Part shown: piece by piece, positions 48,360-59,961 of the stretch
How positions within the stretch are numbered: the stretch's first letter is position 1
How the letters are laid out: each line of letters starts with the position of its first letter
Origin: Vicia villosa
Taxonomy: Eukaryota > Streptophyta > Magnoliopsida > Fabales > Fabaceae
Direction: 5' to 3'
Assembly: GCF_029867415.1 (NCBI RefSeq)
Contig: NW_026705180.1
Span: 67,501 to 131,500, forward strand
Length of the DNA stretch: 64,000 nt
Position numbers and translations under genes: made by a program
Notes under the pieces: model-generated
What the model was told of the DNA's origin: nothing
Databases searched by the model: none
The model's input: the letters and a program-made list of their open reading frames with translations, nothing else

Positions 48360-49165
48360 ATGGATGGGGTGGGGTGTACACGCACTAGAAAAAGGCTCCA
48401 GATTGATGATAATGGTGTGATTCGGGAGGGTTCATCAAATATATCCATTATGACAGAATGAGAGGTGATTCAAGAGAGATTTCTGAAAGCTGGTTATAAC
48501 TTGAAACTTCACATCAAAGAGAAGCTGCAAAAGATAGCCTATCCGGAAACCACAAATATAAAACCACCAGCGGAGTCGGTAAAAACTAAGGATGCTCCTA
48601 AGAAGGTCTAACTAACACCAAGTGACAATTCAATCAAGCAGTCTTCATCATATTTTTAATATGTCGACTCACTTTATTTAGACTCTCCAATTTAATAACC
48701 CAAGAACTTTTTATTAGAGGTGCTCACAAATGGACAAGGACAAATTCCTTAATTGGAATGACCTCATAGATGTTTGTGACACATATAGAAAGGTTTGTAA
48801 ATCTAGAGGATGCTAGAAAAATATATAAGATGTATCTATCCATTTATGGAATAAAATAACTTTTTTGGAGTTAAAATATTTTTATTAATGAAGAATTATG
48901 AAGATTTGAATTGATAAATGTCTAATTTAAATCTTATGCGCACAAGGATGTCGGTGGGAGTATTTGAACTAATCTAGTATAGTATGTAGGAAACATACTA
49001 ACCAACAAAACAAGTTTTCTACACCGTAAATGTAGGAAGTTGTTGAGGAAATGATTTTGATGAAATGTTTAGGTGAGGTTTTCTAAAAGGCCAGGAATCT
49101 GAATCTATAGAGATAGATTGTTAATGCACCTCGGCCTAAGCCTAGGTACATATATTGACACAGTG
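48360..49165. other. Unassigned stretch
   Basis: A plus-strand trace around 48380-48610 (TRKRLQIDDNGVIREGSSN, then EVIQERFLKAGYNLKLHIKE) looks protein-derived but has stops, and I cannot assign it. The rest is AT-rich, and no gene is supported. Confidence 0.3.
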
Positions 49166-49229
49166 TGAAGACGCTTAATATGCATGATCTGAAATTAAGA
49201 TTGTTACATGCATCACATAATGTTTTGTC

Positions 49230-49460
49230 TAATGGAGAATAGCTTATCTCATTCGATTAAAAGAATGGTACATGAAAATCATCCATATGCTTTGGTAATT
49301 AGATCAATCATGTACACCATGATACGTATTGCACTAGTTGAACCATATACTATGAGCATAAACACTAAGTGCCAAGTTGATTAAAGTGTCCATCACTATA
49401 TCAGTATCAAGAAGGTCCCTGAATACCTTAAAAGGACATGTTATTCATTTCTTAAGAGAA
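49230..49460 (+). pseudogene. Weak copia polyprotein trace
   Basis: HPYALVIRSIMYTMIRIAL followed by a region ending VPEYLKRTCYSF resembles the YAxAIGSIMYAM...RPD and LKYLRRT segments of copia polyproteins. It is short and disrupted. Confidence 0.35.
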
Positions 49461-49706
49461 TCTTGGAAGTATCATTGGAAAGGAGTTACATTGATGTTAT
49501 TCTAAACCGATGAACAATATATCCATATCTCAGTATAAAATAAATATTATGCTTATATGTCAATTGTGTAAAATGAAAAAGGTTTCAAACAATTGTCGTT
49601 TTTAGTACAAAGGTCAAATATATGATTTGGATCGCTTTGCTCATAATTGAGCGAACTAAAGTTATGTTTTTTGTATTACAAATCTCATTGATATTATTTA
49701 TGATGA

Positions 49707-49890
49707 GGGGACAACTTCTTTACCCATCACAAAAAGTTGGGTAGTGTACCTTCCACCAATCACATTGCATCATTTAGTTTTATCTTATTTAATTAATTAT
49801 TAAATAGTATACTTTTTGGTTGTTTCCAAGACATTTTACATTGAAGGTAACTTTACCCAACTATTTGAGTTGGGTAGATAAGAATTCACC
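49707..49890. mobile_element. MULE-type MITE, copy 1 (184 bp)
   Basis: The element is flanked by the perfect 9-bp duplication TTATGATGA (49698-49706, 49891-49899). About 45-bp imperfect inverted ends: GGGGACAACTTCTTTACCCA on the left, and GGTGAATTCTTATCTACCCA as the reverse complement of the right. The same 184-bp sequence recurs at 62998. Nine-base duplications indicate mobilisation by a Mutator-type transposase. From 49900 to 51134 I see no gene. Confidence 0.85.
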
Positions 49891-51143
49891 TTATGATGAT
49901 AATGAGTTAATCTTGCAAATACAAAAAACTAGATCTCACTTGCAATCTATATATGTATATTTTAAAACTTCAATCTCTTTTTCGATAGAAGATCAAAACT
50001 TGAAATCGGAAGAGGTGTATAGTTCCAACATAGGAAATAATTTCCTATACCCTATTAAAATATCTTGCTTAGATGATGCTTGATGCACGCACTAAGTAAA
50101 TAATTATTAAGTTAATATCTGATTGACTCTATTACTTGTGAGAGATTTTGAAGTAATCCCTAAAATCCAATCAATATAGATTGTGTTTTCTTTTGTATCA
50201 GGACCTTAATATATGTTATTTGTTAATATACATACGCACACACTTATGAGGCATTGTATTTATTGTGTTATTTTTATATGACACAATATAATCCTTAGAA
50301 TAATTAGTTTACTTATTGACACATTAAGTTTAACTTAATCATAAGACATGAATAAATATAAGAACAATATTCTTAGAGCATCTCAGGCCAAGCTTTACCA
50401 TCACATATGACAACAATTATGTATAAATACTATTATGTGAGCAGACTGGTGACTGTATCTTGCGGATCATGGATAAGTGATATCAAATCTTCACATAGGT
50501 ATAAATATTAAGAGTAATATTTATACTAGATTAACCCACCATAAAAATACTACATAGTTTGTTATGTAAGCGTCATAAATTTTTTTCATAGTGTTAATGG
50601 TGTATACCACTATTCGACTTGAAATCACTATAGAATCTAGATGTGGAGTCGAATAATTTAGTGCCTCAATCAAACGTTATTTATTACAGGATAACCATAA
50701 AGATGGTTGATGAATACTCTACAAATCATGTTGATGGACATGAGTGACCTAGACCGGATTTCCCCCTCCTACATACACAAGAGTAATATCTATGGGCCTT
50801 TTTATTGAGTATGAATGTAAAATGTATAACCGTGCTCAAATAAGTCAATATGAGATATTAAGTTTATTTGTTGTTATCAAATATACTCTGAGATCAAGAA
50901 ATATAATATTATACTATACGAGGATGACATTTTATGCAATGTGTTTAATATAGATATAAGGGAAAAAAAATTATACACGTGATTATAATCATATAAAGGT
51001 TATGTCAGATCACATGACATTCTCATAACTTAAATAACAGTAACGTGTTGCTAGATATTGACTCACTAATTATAATACAAAACATGTGATTAACTATTAT
51101 TGTCAATATTACGAGAATATGTAGGATCACACGCATAAAATAT

Positions 51144-51365
51144 GGGTTAAATGGCTTCCACCCCCCTGTAATAGTAGCGAGATTTAGTTTTCCCCCCTAT
51201 TAAAAAATTTTTTTGTCCTGGCCCCTTAACAAACAAAGATTCCAAAATGAAAAACCTTATGGAGCCAGATTCTCTCAATTTAGCATACGTGGACAGAATG
51301 TTCATGTTGATGTGGCATGGGGTGACACGCTGGCACTTTGCATTTTATAATTAGGGCCAAATGCA
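51144..51365 (+). repeat. MULE left terminal inverted repeat
   Basis: About 222 bp, matched by 55726-55947 on the other strand. In MuDR-type elements these repeats hold both the transposase binding sites and the promoters. The GRF gene starts 173 bp inside it. Confidence 0.9.
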
Positions 51366-51538
51366 GGAAATCCCCAAATCACCGTCTTCTTCATAAGCTA
51401 GCTCCATATCACCATATCCCCAAATCACGATTCATTCCAGATTTGTACCTCCATATCACCATCTTCTTCACGCTTCTGCATCTGTTGCATCATCTTCTTC
51501 AAACTTCTTCCCCCATTGCATCGTCTTCTTCGTACCAA

Positions 51539-52017
51539 ATGTCTTCTAGAAAAAGTGCCGTTAGCTGCAACTCCTACCATTCGAATGTTCCTACATGTGG
51601 ATGTAGTCGTCCTATGAAGATGTGGGTAGCTAACACCGTAAAAAATCGCAACCGGAAATTCTGGAAGTGCAGAAATGCAGGGGTAAGTCGTAATGTATAA
51701 ATCGTATGTATTGTATTTGCTGGGTTTAAGTCGTAAGCTGGAGACAAGAATTTTTTTGTTATTTAAGTCGTAATCGTATTGTATTGTCGTTGCAGATGGA
51801 CAATAGTTGTGACCTTTTTGTTTGGGATGATGAAATCACACCTTCAGAACAAGTATGCAAACATTGTGAGTTGGCAAAAATGAAGAATGAGTTAGTAGAA
51901 GCAATGCTGGAAAAATCCAAGGTGAAGCAGACTCATTTGAAGAGAAGAATTTCCCAACTGAAAGTGATGTTGGTTATGTCTTGGATTGTAATGGGTGTAC
52001 TGTACACTTATATGTAA
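51539..52017 (+). CDS. GRF zinc-finger small protein inside the MULE
   Basis: Two exons (51539-51682, 51796-52017) with a GTAAGT...TTGCAG intron give 121 residues. Residues 18-60 form a GRF-type zinc finger: PTCGCSRPMKMW, NRNRKFWKC and CDLFVWDDE, with likely ligands C20, C22, C44 and C53. A charged, probably coiled-coil segment follows (about 72-104), then a hydrophobic C-terminus (VMLVMSWIVMGVLYTYM) that could be a membrane anchor. GRF fingers bind single-stranded nucleic acid in topoisomerase 3, APE2 and NEIL3. It converges on the transposase gene, in the position mudrB has in maize MuDR, though I see no kinship to mudrB. Its role is unknown. Confidence 0.75.
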
Positions 52018-52385
52018 TGTAATGTGTGTTGTTCCAAATTAGGTGTAATGATTTGTAATGATGTGTACTGATGTGTTTGCTCAATCAATGATAAAAGGTC
52101 TTATATTTTGGTGAAAAGTTTTGTTTAAATTGTGTCTGCCATATTTCAGTATAACATATGAGACATAATCATTGTTCCATTGTTCCAAAATAACAGAAAT
52201 TTGTTAACAAGATTTAGTTTAACAGGTCTTACATATCAAAATAACCATTGTTCCAACATCAACCAAATTCATAATTCAGTACATCCAAAAAACTTAATCA
52301 TTGTACCAACACAAAACATAAGTAAAAAACAAATGTTCACTAGCTAATTACATAACTAGGACATATCATATCAGCATCTAAAAAC

Positions 52386-55300
52386 TTAACACTTCTTCTT
52401 TAATTTCTTCTTTCCACGCTTTGAGTCATCATCATTGTTGTCTTCATCACCTATAGTCATTGGCTGATCTGGATTAGCACCTGGCCCTATGATTGGTTTC
52501 TTAAACCAGAACAATTTCTGTCTCTCACTTGTCCTCCTTTTGATATGCTTCTTAGGTGACATCTTTGCCTTACCTTTCCTTTGTGCATTGCCATTCACAG
52601 AAGAACATTGGGTAGAGTTAATCTCTGGAAGGCTTGATAGCAGTTCATCAGTGATGTCTCCAAAAAAATCAGTGTTGACTTGTGTTGAGCCATTATCTGC
52701 AGTGTCTTGTACATGTTCAGTTTGTGGTTCAGCCTGTACCTGCCCTTCAGTATGCCCTTCAACCTGTCCTTCAGCCTGCCCTTCAACCTGTCCTTCAGCT
52801 TGCCCTTCAGTTTGAACTTCAGATTGCCCTTGAGTCTAAACCTCAGATGTACCAGTTTGAACTTCCACTTTCACTTTCCTCTTCATCAGACAAAAACAGA
52901 AATTGTTAACTCAATATACATATTTGGATTTGTTATTTCAACATACATGATAAGTATAGTAGACATACCTTTCTCTTAAGTGCATTGGGATCTTGAGTTG
53001 TGCTTTTGCAAGTTTGAGCATTGTGACCAAATTTGTCACATGTAGTACACCTATAGGATACACCTGGCAATCTCCTCCTCCTTGCACCATCTTCACCACA
53101 TTCTCTGATCCTTAACTTTTTTGGCCTGCCAGGACCTCTCTTGTACATAGGGGGCATTATTGGCTCAGACTGTACTTCAGGCCACATTTCTTCACCATTA
53201 ATTGGGCTTATAGCAAAACTATAGCATATGGCATACTTGTCCCTGTGGTAACAATGATCTACAAAATCTTCTGGATTTTGTTGTCTAAAACCTAGAGCAG
53301 CAATAGCATGTCTACATGGGATACCAACCAGCTCCCAGAAATTACAACTACAAGATCTCTTAGAAATGTCAACTATAAACTTCTGACCATTATAGGAATG
53401 ATTCACCTCAAAAGTCTCATCCATTGCCCAGGTGGGCAGCCAATGTCCACTAAGCATGACCTCTTTATCAAGCCTTTTCCTAGGAATTGGCATTACTTTA
53501 TGAGGCCATTTTTTCAGCTTTAGGGATGAGGCAGAACACCTACTCATCAAATACTTCCTAATCCACTCGCACATTGTCAAAATAGGCTTGTCTCTAACAC
53601 TTAAAATGGTAGCATTAAAAGATTCAGAAATATTGTTCATCAGAACATCACACTTAGGATAAAAGGAGAAGGCATGCTTACACCAGGCCTTTGGAGGAAC
53701 ACCCATTAACCAGCTCCAGGCATTAGGATCTACCAACTTTAACTCATTCATCTTCTGAAGCCAACCTTGGTAGTATGTGGATTTTGCAGCTTCCATCATG
53801 AGATCTCTAATTAGGGCACCTCCTCCAATTTTTTTTTTGAAATTAGCATATAAATGCCTTAAGCAAACTCTGTGCTCAATCCTTTCAAACATCTCTTCAA
53901 ACACTGCAACAAGACCCTAAAATTTTACAACCATTAGCCACACATAAACCATTCATCAAACAATGCAACAAGTAGATGTAACTTAAATCATTAAAACATA
54001 CCTTTTGTTGGTCTGATATAAAGACAAATCTGCTACTATGGCCCACATCATTCATCAACAGTTCCAAAAACCATTTCCAGCTTTCTTTTGTTTCAGTCTC
54101 AACCACCCCAAAAGCAAGTGGAAAATACTGATCATTAGGGTCCCTCCCTACAGCAATTAGTAACTGACCCCCATACTTGGTTTTCAAGTGGCAGCCATCC
54201 ACACCAACAAAAGGCCTGCAACCATTTAGAAATCCTTTTTTACATCCTTCAAAGCAGAAATAAAAAGAACCAAATCTTGGTGGGATGGTTGGATTTGGCC
54301 TTTCAACAGTTATTGACAATGTGTTCCCGATGTTGGCTCTATGCAATTCTGCAGCATACCTCCTCAATATTGCATATTGCCTGTCTGCATCTCCCTCCAA
54401 CATCTTCTTGGCTATGAGTTTTGCTTTCCAAGCCCTACACACAGTTATACCTACAGAGTAATTTTGCCTCAGATCTTGTATAATATCAGTGATTCTAACA
54501 TCCTGTGAGCTTTGCATCTTCTTCAAAACCGCCTTAGCAACCCACCTTGAATTTGCAGATCTGTTGTCTAAAACCCTAGCACATGTGTGTTTGTCTACTA
54601 TGGTTTTTATAGCAAAAGTCCTCTTATGGCCCACTTTGGAGCAAAGCATTAAAAACCCACATTTGGCCCTGCACACTACCCTTACCCTATCACTTTCATT
54701 TTTGGTAAAAGTTATTTCTCTCCCATTTAATACTGACCATTCACGTATGGCATATCTAAATTCATCTAGGGAGTTGAATTGCATGCCCCACTGAAATTTA
54801 AAATCCTTATTTAAACGGTCCATTCTAAACTTTTCAAACTTTTTGACTTTACCCTTCTCACTATCTGACAAATCTGGATCTGAACTTTCCAACTCATCAC
54901 TAAGATACTCATCCTCCTCACACTTTTTCTCTTTAGGCTCACTAATATCTTCAAAACCTTTTGTAGTATCCTTCATAGGTAAACCTATATCAATCCCTTC
55001 AAAACCATCAAGAATTGCAGTGGCCCTCTCATCTTCACTGTCACCTAAACCTTCAACATAATCTTCATCACTTCCTTCCATCTCAACAACCTCATTGACA
55101 CACCTAGGCGACATGACTGATGCTACAGAATAATCAACATCATGCTCTATGAAAAGTTCTCCATCTATTCGATTAACACAACTATATGCAGCAAAGTCGT
55201 AACAATCGTCATCCTTTTTAAGTTGAAAATAATCTTCACATATTTCACTAATTAGAGTCCAGATTCTATAAGTCCCTTCGCGGTACCCCCAACCCATCAC

Positions 55301-55679
55301 CAACCTATGTACACTATCCATTGTAAACTCTTCTAAACGGAGTTCAGAAACTAACGACGACACACCCCCTCTGTAAATCGTATCACCGTTGTTCAGAAGC
55401 ACAAACTCACCACCATATTGGAATACAGCATTGAACATATCATTTGACTGAAATCATATGAAAACACATTAAAAACCAATACTTTAAACCTAATCATCAG
55501 GGGAGGTACCATAACCTAACTAAACATACCTGAACAATGTGAACGGATGTTCCATCTTCTGTTTGCTTCTCTGCATCCTTCTCCTTCTTCGTTTTCCTCC
55601 CTAGCTTCGTCTTTGACAACTTCTCCGACGGCTTTGACGGTGGCGGCACCTTCTTAGAAGCACGCTTCTTCTTCCCCAT
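52386..55679 (-). CDS. MURA-type MULE transposase
   Basis: Four exons (55679-55530, 55447-54002, 53916-52969, 52880-52386), all GT-AG, join in frame. In order: a Lys-rich start (MGKKKRASKK, likely nuclear signal), a PB1-like N-terminal domain (GGEFVLLNNGDTIYRGG), an acidic linker, and the MuDR DNA-binding domain with CRAKCG and DKHTC. Then the DDE core with D467 (FVGVDGCHLK) and D529 (FISDQQKG) plus CLRHLYANF, a GPGRPKK hook, a SWIM finger (C721, C723, C733, H735 in CSCNFWELVGIPCRH) and a CCHC knuckle (C822-C835). An in-frame TAG at 52838-52836 (residue 863, where the repeat pattern expects CAG) ends the protein after all these domains. The remaining tail, with EGQ repeats and a basic end (GKKKLKKKC), would bring it to 1012 residues. 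All known catalytic parts are open, so activity is possible. Confidence 0.88.
52836..52838 (-). other. In-frame amber codon in the last transposase exon
   Basis: In the minus-strand frame the repeat reads SEV-stop-TQGQSEVQT. A CAG-to-TAG change would explain it. The open frame resumes immediately and continues 149 codons to the TAA at 52386. Confidence 0.7.
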
Positions 55680-55725
55680 TGCAGTTTTTTCAGAATGGAA
55701 AACCCTAACTTTCTAAGGGGGGATT

Positions 55726-55947
55726 TGCATTTGGCCCTAATTATAAAATGCAAAGTGCCAGCGTGTCACCCCATGCCACATCAACATGAACATTCTGTCC
55801 ACGTATGCTAAATTGAGAGAATCTGGCTCCATAAGGTTTTTCATTTTGGAATCTTTGTTTGTTAAGGGGCCAGGACAAAATTTTTTTTTAATAGGGGGGA
55901 AAACCAAATCTCGCTACTATTACAGGGGGGTGGAAGCCATTTAACCC
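55726..55947 (-). repeat. MULE right terminal inverted repeat
   Basis: Partner of 51144-51365. The transposase ATG (55679) lies 47 bp inside its inner edge, so the repeat very likely contains the transposase promoter. Confidence 0.9.
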
Positions 55948-56097
55948 ATAAAATATTGATAGTAAAATGAATGATTAAATTAAATAATATTTAATTTAAT
56001 TATGTGTATTGTATTTAGGATTAATGAACTTTTTGATCCCTCTAAATATTTCAGATTTCGTTTTTAGTTCCTCTAAATATTTTCTTCAAAGAATGGT

Positions 56098-59000
56098 TGT
56101 TGCACCCCAAAATTTGTCCTCTTTAGTTAAGCTATAAGTTATCCAAGACGTTTATTTCGTCGTTCAAAAAGGAAGAAAAAATAATACAAACTTTTCATGG
56201 GTTTAAGAAGATATGGTGTGAAATGTGGTTTATATAGTGGAAATACGAGAAAATTCACAAGTCTTATTTGGAAGGTGATATGAGCTGAGTTCCCGCGAGG
56301 CCCCGACTGTTTCGACGTTATCTACAACTTTCGTGTTTGACTCAGAAACCAATTCCATGAGGAAGGTTGTCGACTTTGCAAATTACTCGAGATTTCACAG
56401 TGAAAAATGGTGTTGAATGTAGGTTTTCGAACACTAAAAAGTTCATATCTCATAATCCGCTTGTCCGATTCCCTCGAGATTTCAATTGTAGCTCCGTGCC
56501 ATCATTACCGAGATTTCATATGTTCAAACCGAAGACCAATTATGCACTGAAAACTCCCGGCATTTTGAAGAACGTCGTAATCTTTCGGTGAAAAGTGTAT
56601 TTTCGGGTATGTCGCAACAAGTTTGAAAATTCATAACTTCTTCGATTTTTATCGTATGAAGTCCATTCCGGCGGAATTTTCTCGGAAATTTTGTTAGCTT
56701 CGATTCTTCGTCACACATGCTTGTTCAGATTTCGAGCCAAGGGATGAGTTTTATCGAGTTCTTTGAGCGGTGCGCACAAAATTCTGCACAGTCGCGCCAG
56801 ATGAATCGGCGTTTCTCGTCATTCAAACGCGCGTAATTTCTTCATCGCTTATCGGGTTGAGACGATTCTCGCGGCTATGAGTCATAAATTTAGTCATCTT
56901 CGAGTTGAAGGTGGTCCCGTTTCCGAACTTCGCACCGATTCGCGTTTCCTCGAAAACGAGACAAAAAGAGATAATTAAGGGCATTTTGGACATTTCACCA
57001 CTCACACTATATAAAATATTTTTCTTCACATTCTCTCATAACTTCAATTTCACCCAAAAGATCAAAAACACTTTCTCTCAATTTTCTTGGATCAAAACCA
57101 CAAAAACTCACAAAACCTTCATCAATCTTCATCAATTCAAAGATCAAATCTCAAGAACAAATGAAGGTCAAAGCAAGAATCAAGAGTCTCCTTCATTGTT
57201 GAAAATCAAAATCGCATCTCTCTCCCTCTACAAGTATCTCACGCGCCACTCTCTATCTCATCTCTTGGATTTTGTTCGTGTTCGCGTCCGTGTTCATCCG
57301 ATCTCACTCTCTTCATTTGATCCAGTAAATTCACTACAAACCTTGCTAGATCATTGATTTTGTTGCTTAATTTGACATTGATAATGATGACTTTTGATTG
57401 TGGATGATAGATCTATGATAATTGATAATGATAATTACTTGTTGATTGAATGATTCGTGTTGATCTTGATTATTTGATTGAATTCGAGATTTACCGGTTA
57501 ATTGTTGTTGATGATGCATGTGTATTGCTTACGATCCAAGAAATTGCATGTTAAGTGTTTGATAATTGGTTTATGTGAAGCATTTGCTCTTAAATTTGTG
57601 TACTAGCACGTGATAATTTATTGTGGATTGATAATTCATGATGCCTACACTTAATTGATGCCATTTGAGGTTTGATAATGTTAGCTCTTGATGATATAAT
57701 CACAATGCTTACGATTCAATGCTTGCATGCTAATTGTTTGATAGAATGTTTAATTTTGCACTTAAAGACCAATCAATTTGTTGAATAATGTGTTTGCTCT
57801 TGACTCATAGCATTGCATGTTTGATATTTGCTTGTATGTTGAACATTCATGAAGAATGGCATCATGTTTGCTTGCGAGAAAAATTCGATTTTTGGCAATT
57901 GGCACTGTTTAGGTCAACGTAAGCTCCATCTAGGTCGACCTAAATCCTTCTTGTGCGCTTCTGGTCCATTTAGGTCGACCCAGGATGAGTTTAGGTCGAC
58001 CTGGAGCTGTTTTCTTTGATTCTGGACCATTTAGGTCGACCCAGGATGAGTTTAGGTCGACCTGAAGCTGTTTTATTTGATTCTGGACCATTTAGGTCGA
58101 CCTAGGTCGAGGGTAGGTCGACCTAGAGCTGTGTTTTTGCTTCTTTTACTTCCTAACTTCAATCTTTCATATCTTGTTACTCGTAACTCTGATTTGCATG
58201 TTCTTTATATCGTTGGAAAGCTTGCGAAACATGATATCTTATGAGATGATTGGTATTGATTGATTGTGGTTTATTCATCTTTGTTTTCCACTTGACATTT
58301 TGTTGTTCATTTCATGTTTGCATTAGTTATTCATTTTCTCTTAGATTAGAATGCAATAATGCAATTCCGATTGCGATGTTTTGTTATATCTAACTTTTGT
58401 GCTAGTATGCAAGGCATTTAGAAAGATGCTTACCGATAATGCTTATTTCATTTGTGTTCCGCTTTATTTGCGAGACACAAATCCACTTCTTCGTATCGTG
58501 TTCTCATCTTGGAGACACGCCTTTCACTTTATACTTGTTTGTCTGGATTGCATGTTTCCTCTTGCAGGTGTATTGTGATTATGCTCGATGCGTACATTGA
58601 CGCGTGATTTATTTTCACGACGTCGACCCTTGTTTTCTTACATGGCTAATCGGTGTGCTGATTATTTTCTCTTGCTTTGCTAGCTCGCTTGCGGAATCTC
58701 TGGTTTTCTTTCTTATTCTGTCGTAGTTTACGGATCATAATCCGTTTGGTTTTGATTCCGTTTCATTTTATCTTTTTCTTGCACTTTATCGCTTTTTCGC
58801 ATCATCCTTTAACATGAGAAGTAGGACTTAGGCATTCATCTGGCCAAGCCCTCGAAAGAGGCTCTGTTTTTGTTGGTGTGTATATATTTGTGCTTTGCGG
58901 CAGGGAGTCATGGTGTAATAAGACCTAAAAGGCACTCCGTTAAGTCCTCGTGGAAGGCACGCGGAAAGGGTTAGCAATCAACCCCCGCCCAGTCTCATCG

Positions 59001-59961
59001 AGTCCGTTCGGTAAGCGCACGTTACGCGTTGCTTGCTTATGAACTAGCACAAGATCCTGTTATTGAGTATGTCAGGAAAAGGGTTCATGCAATCAGACCC
59101 CCGCATTTTCTATAGCTCACGTTGACTGACGTTGATGCTCGGTGTACGCACGCACCGTTTTCCTTTTGGATCCTTGACGGTTTGGTTGCCGAGAGGGACT
59201 CGCTCCTCTTGTCTATGGCCCGATCATTTTCGCGAGGTCTAATGCTTGGCTGACTCAGGTGATCCTCTCCCCTTGGCTATGGCGGGACCGCTTTTCTACT
59301 ACTTGGCCAGTGCCAGTAGGTTGTTAGTTTTACGAGCAAGACTCGTTTGTGTGATATTCTTGTTTACTTTCGCTTTTTCCCCGTAGGTTGCTAGTTTAGT
59401 TTAGACATATACCCTTTGTATGATAACATAGGTAGCAAGCTTTCCCCCCTTAACTTAGGTTTTCCTCATGCATTCTTTAAAACACAAACCACACTCTTTG
59501 ATTTTCTTTTCTTAAGAGCTTGTTATTTCCGCTCCATTCCCAAGAATAAGACTCCAAAGGTCGAGCAGCGGAGTGCGAATGTAACTCGTTCACCTAAAAA
59601 ACACAAAACAAACTAAAACATGTGAGCCGAGTTACGGTAGTTCTGATTCTGCAAAACAAATACGTAGGCAGCGGGGTAGGGCCCGTGCGAGCATAATCCT
59701 TTCTTTTCCCTACATTCTGAATTCCTTTTAGTCCAGATTAGCGTAAATTTATTACACACCCATAGATTTAGACACTAGCGTGGATACCATCGAGTACGAT
59801 GGGCGCGAGGAGTGCTAATACCTTCCCCTCGCGTAATCGACTCCCTTAACTTTTTCTTTGGTCGTGAGGCCGTTGTTTTATTTCTTGGTTTGCTGGCATT
59901 CCCTTCCTTTTCAGGATAAATATGCCAGTGGCGACTCTGTTGAATTTTCGCGGTAGCGAAA
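56098..59961 (+). mobile_element. Solo LTR, Ogre-like Ty3/gypsy, 3.9 kb
   Basis: It starts TGTTGCACCCCAAAATTTG and lies between two ATGGT pentamers (56093-56097, 59962-59966). It interrupts the foldback element cleanly: joining the flanks restores the arm. A TATA box (CTATATAAAA, about 57007) and a leader-like stretch follow at one third of its length. Tandem GTCGAC-containing units lie at 57910-58130. Length and composition resemble the very long LTRs of Ogre elements in cool-season legumes. The right end reads GCGAAA rather than CA, preceded by a hairpin TTTTCGC/GCGAAAA. TGGCGACTC, which could pair with a tRNA-Arg 3' end, sits 33 bp inside. The short frames inside, such as 56905-57357 and 58381-58578, have no recognisable family. 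Confidence 0.65.
57910..58130. repeat. Tandem units with AGGTCGACCT palindromes
   Basis: About three and a half units of roughly 62 bp each hold two TTAGGTCGACC motifs, so the SalI-like GTCGAC core recurs about eight times. Between them stands GAGCTGTTTT. It is inside the solo LTR, downstream of the TATA box. Confidence 0.85.

Larger units (their letters stand above)
51144..55947. mobile_element. Complete 4.8-kb Mutator-like element (MULE)
   Basis: It is flanked by the perfect 9-bp duplication ATAAAATAT (51135-51143, 55948-55956). About 222-bp inverted repeats (51144-51365 and 55726-55947), starting GGGTTAAATGGCTTCC, are near-identical by eye: one substitution plus small homopolymer differences. 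Inside are two convergent genes, a GRF zinc-finger gene from the left and a MURA-type transposase from the right, each starting just inside its inverted repeat. Near-identical ends, a perfect target duplication and largely open reading frames indicate a recent insertion. The gap 52018-52385 between the two genes' stop codons must hold both 3' ends. Confidence 0.95.

Noticed and set aside
52489..52979. Plus-strand Cys/Pro/Leu repeat frames
   Set aside because: Shadows of the EGQ-repeat tail of the transposase exon on the other strand.
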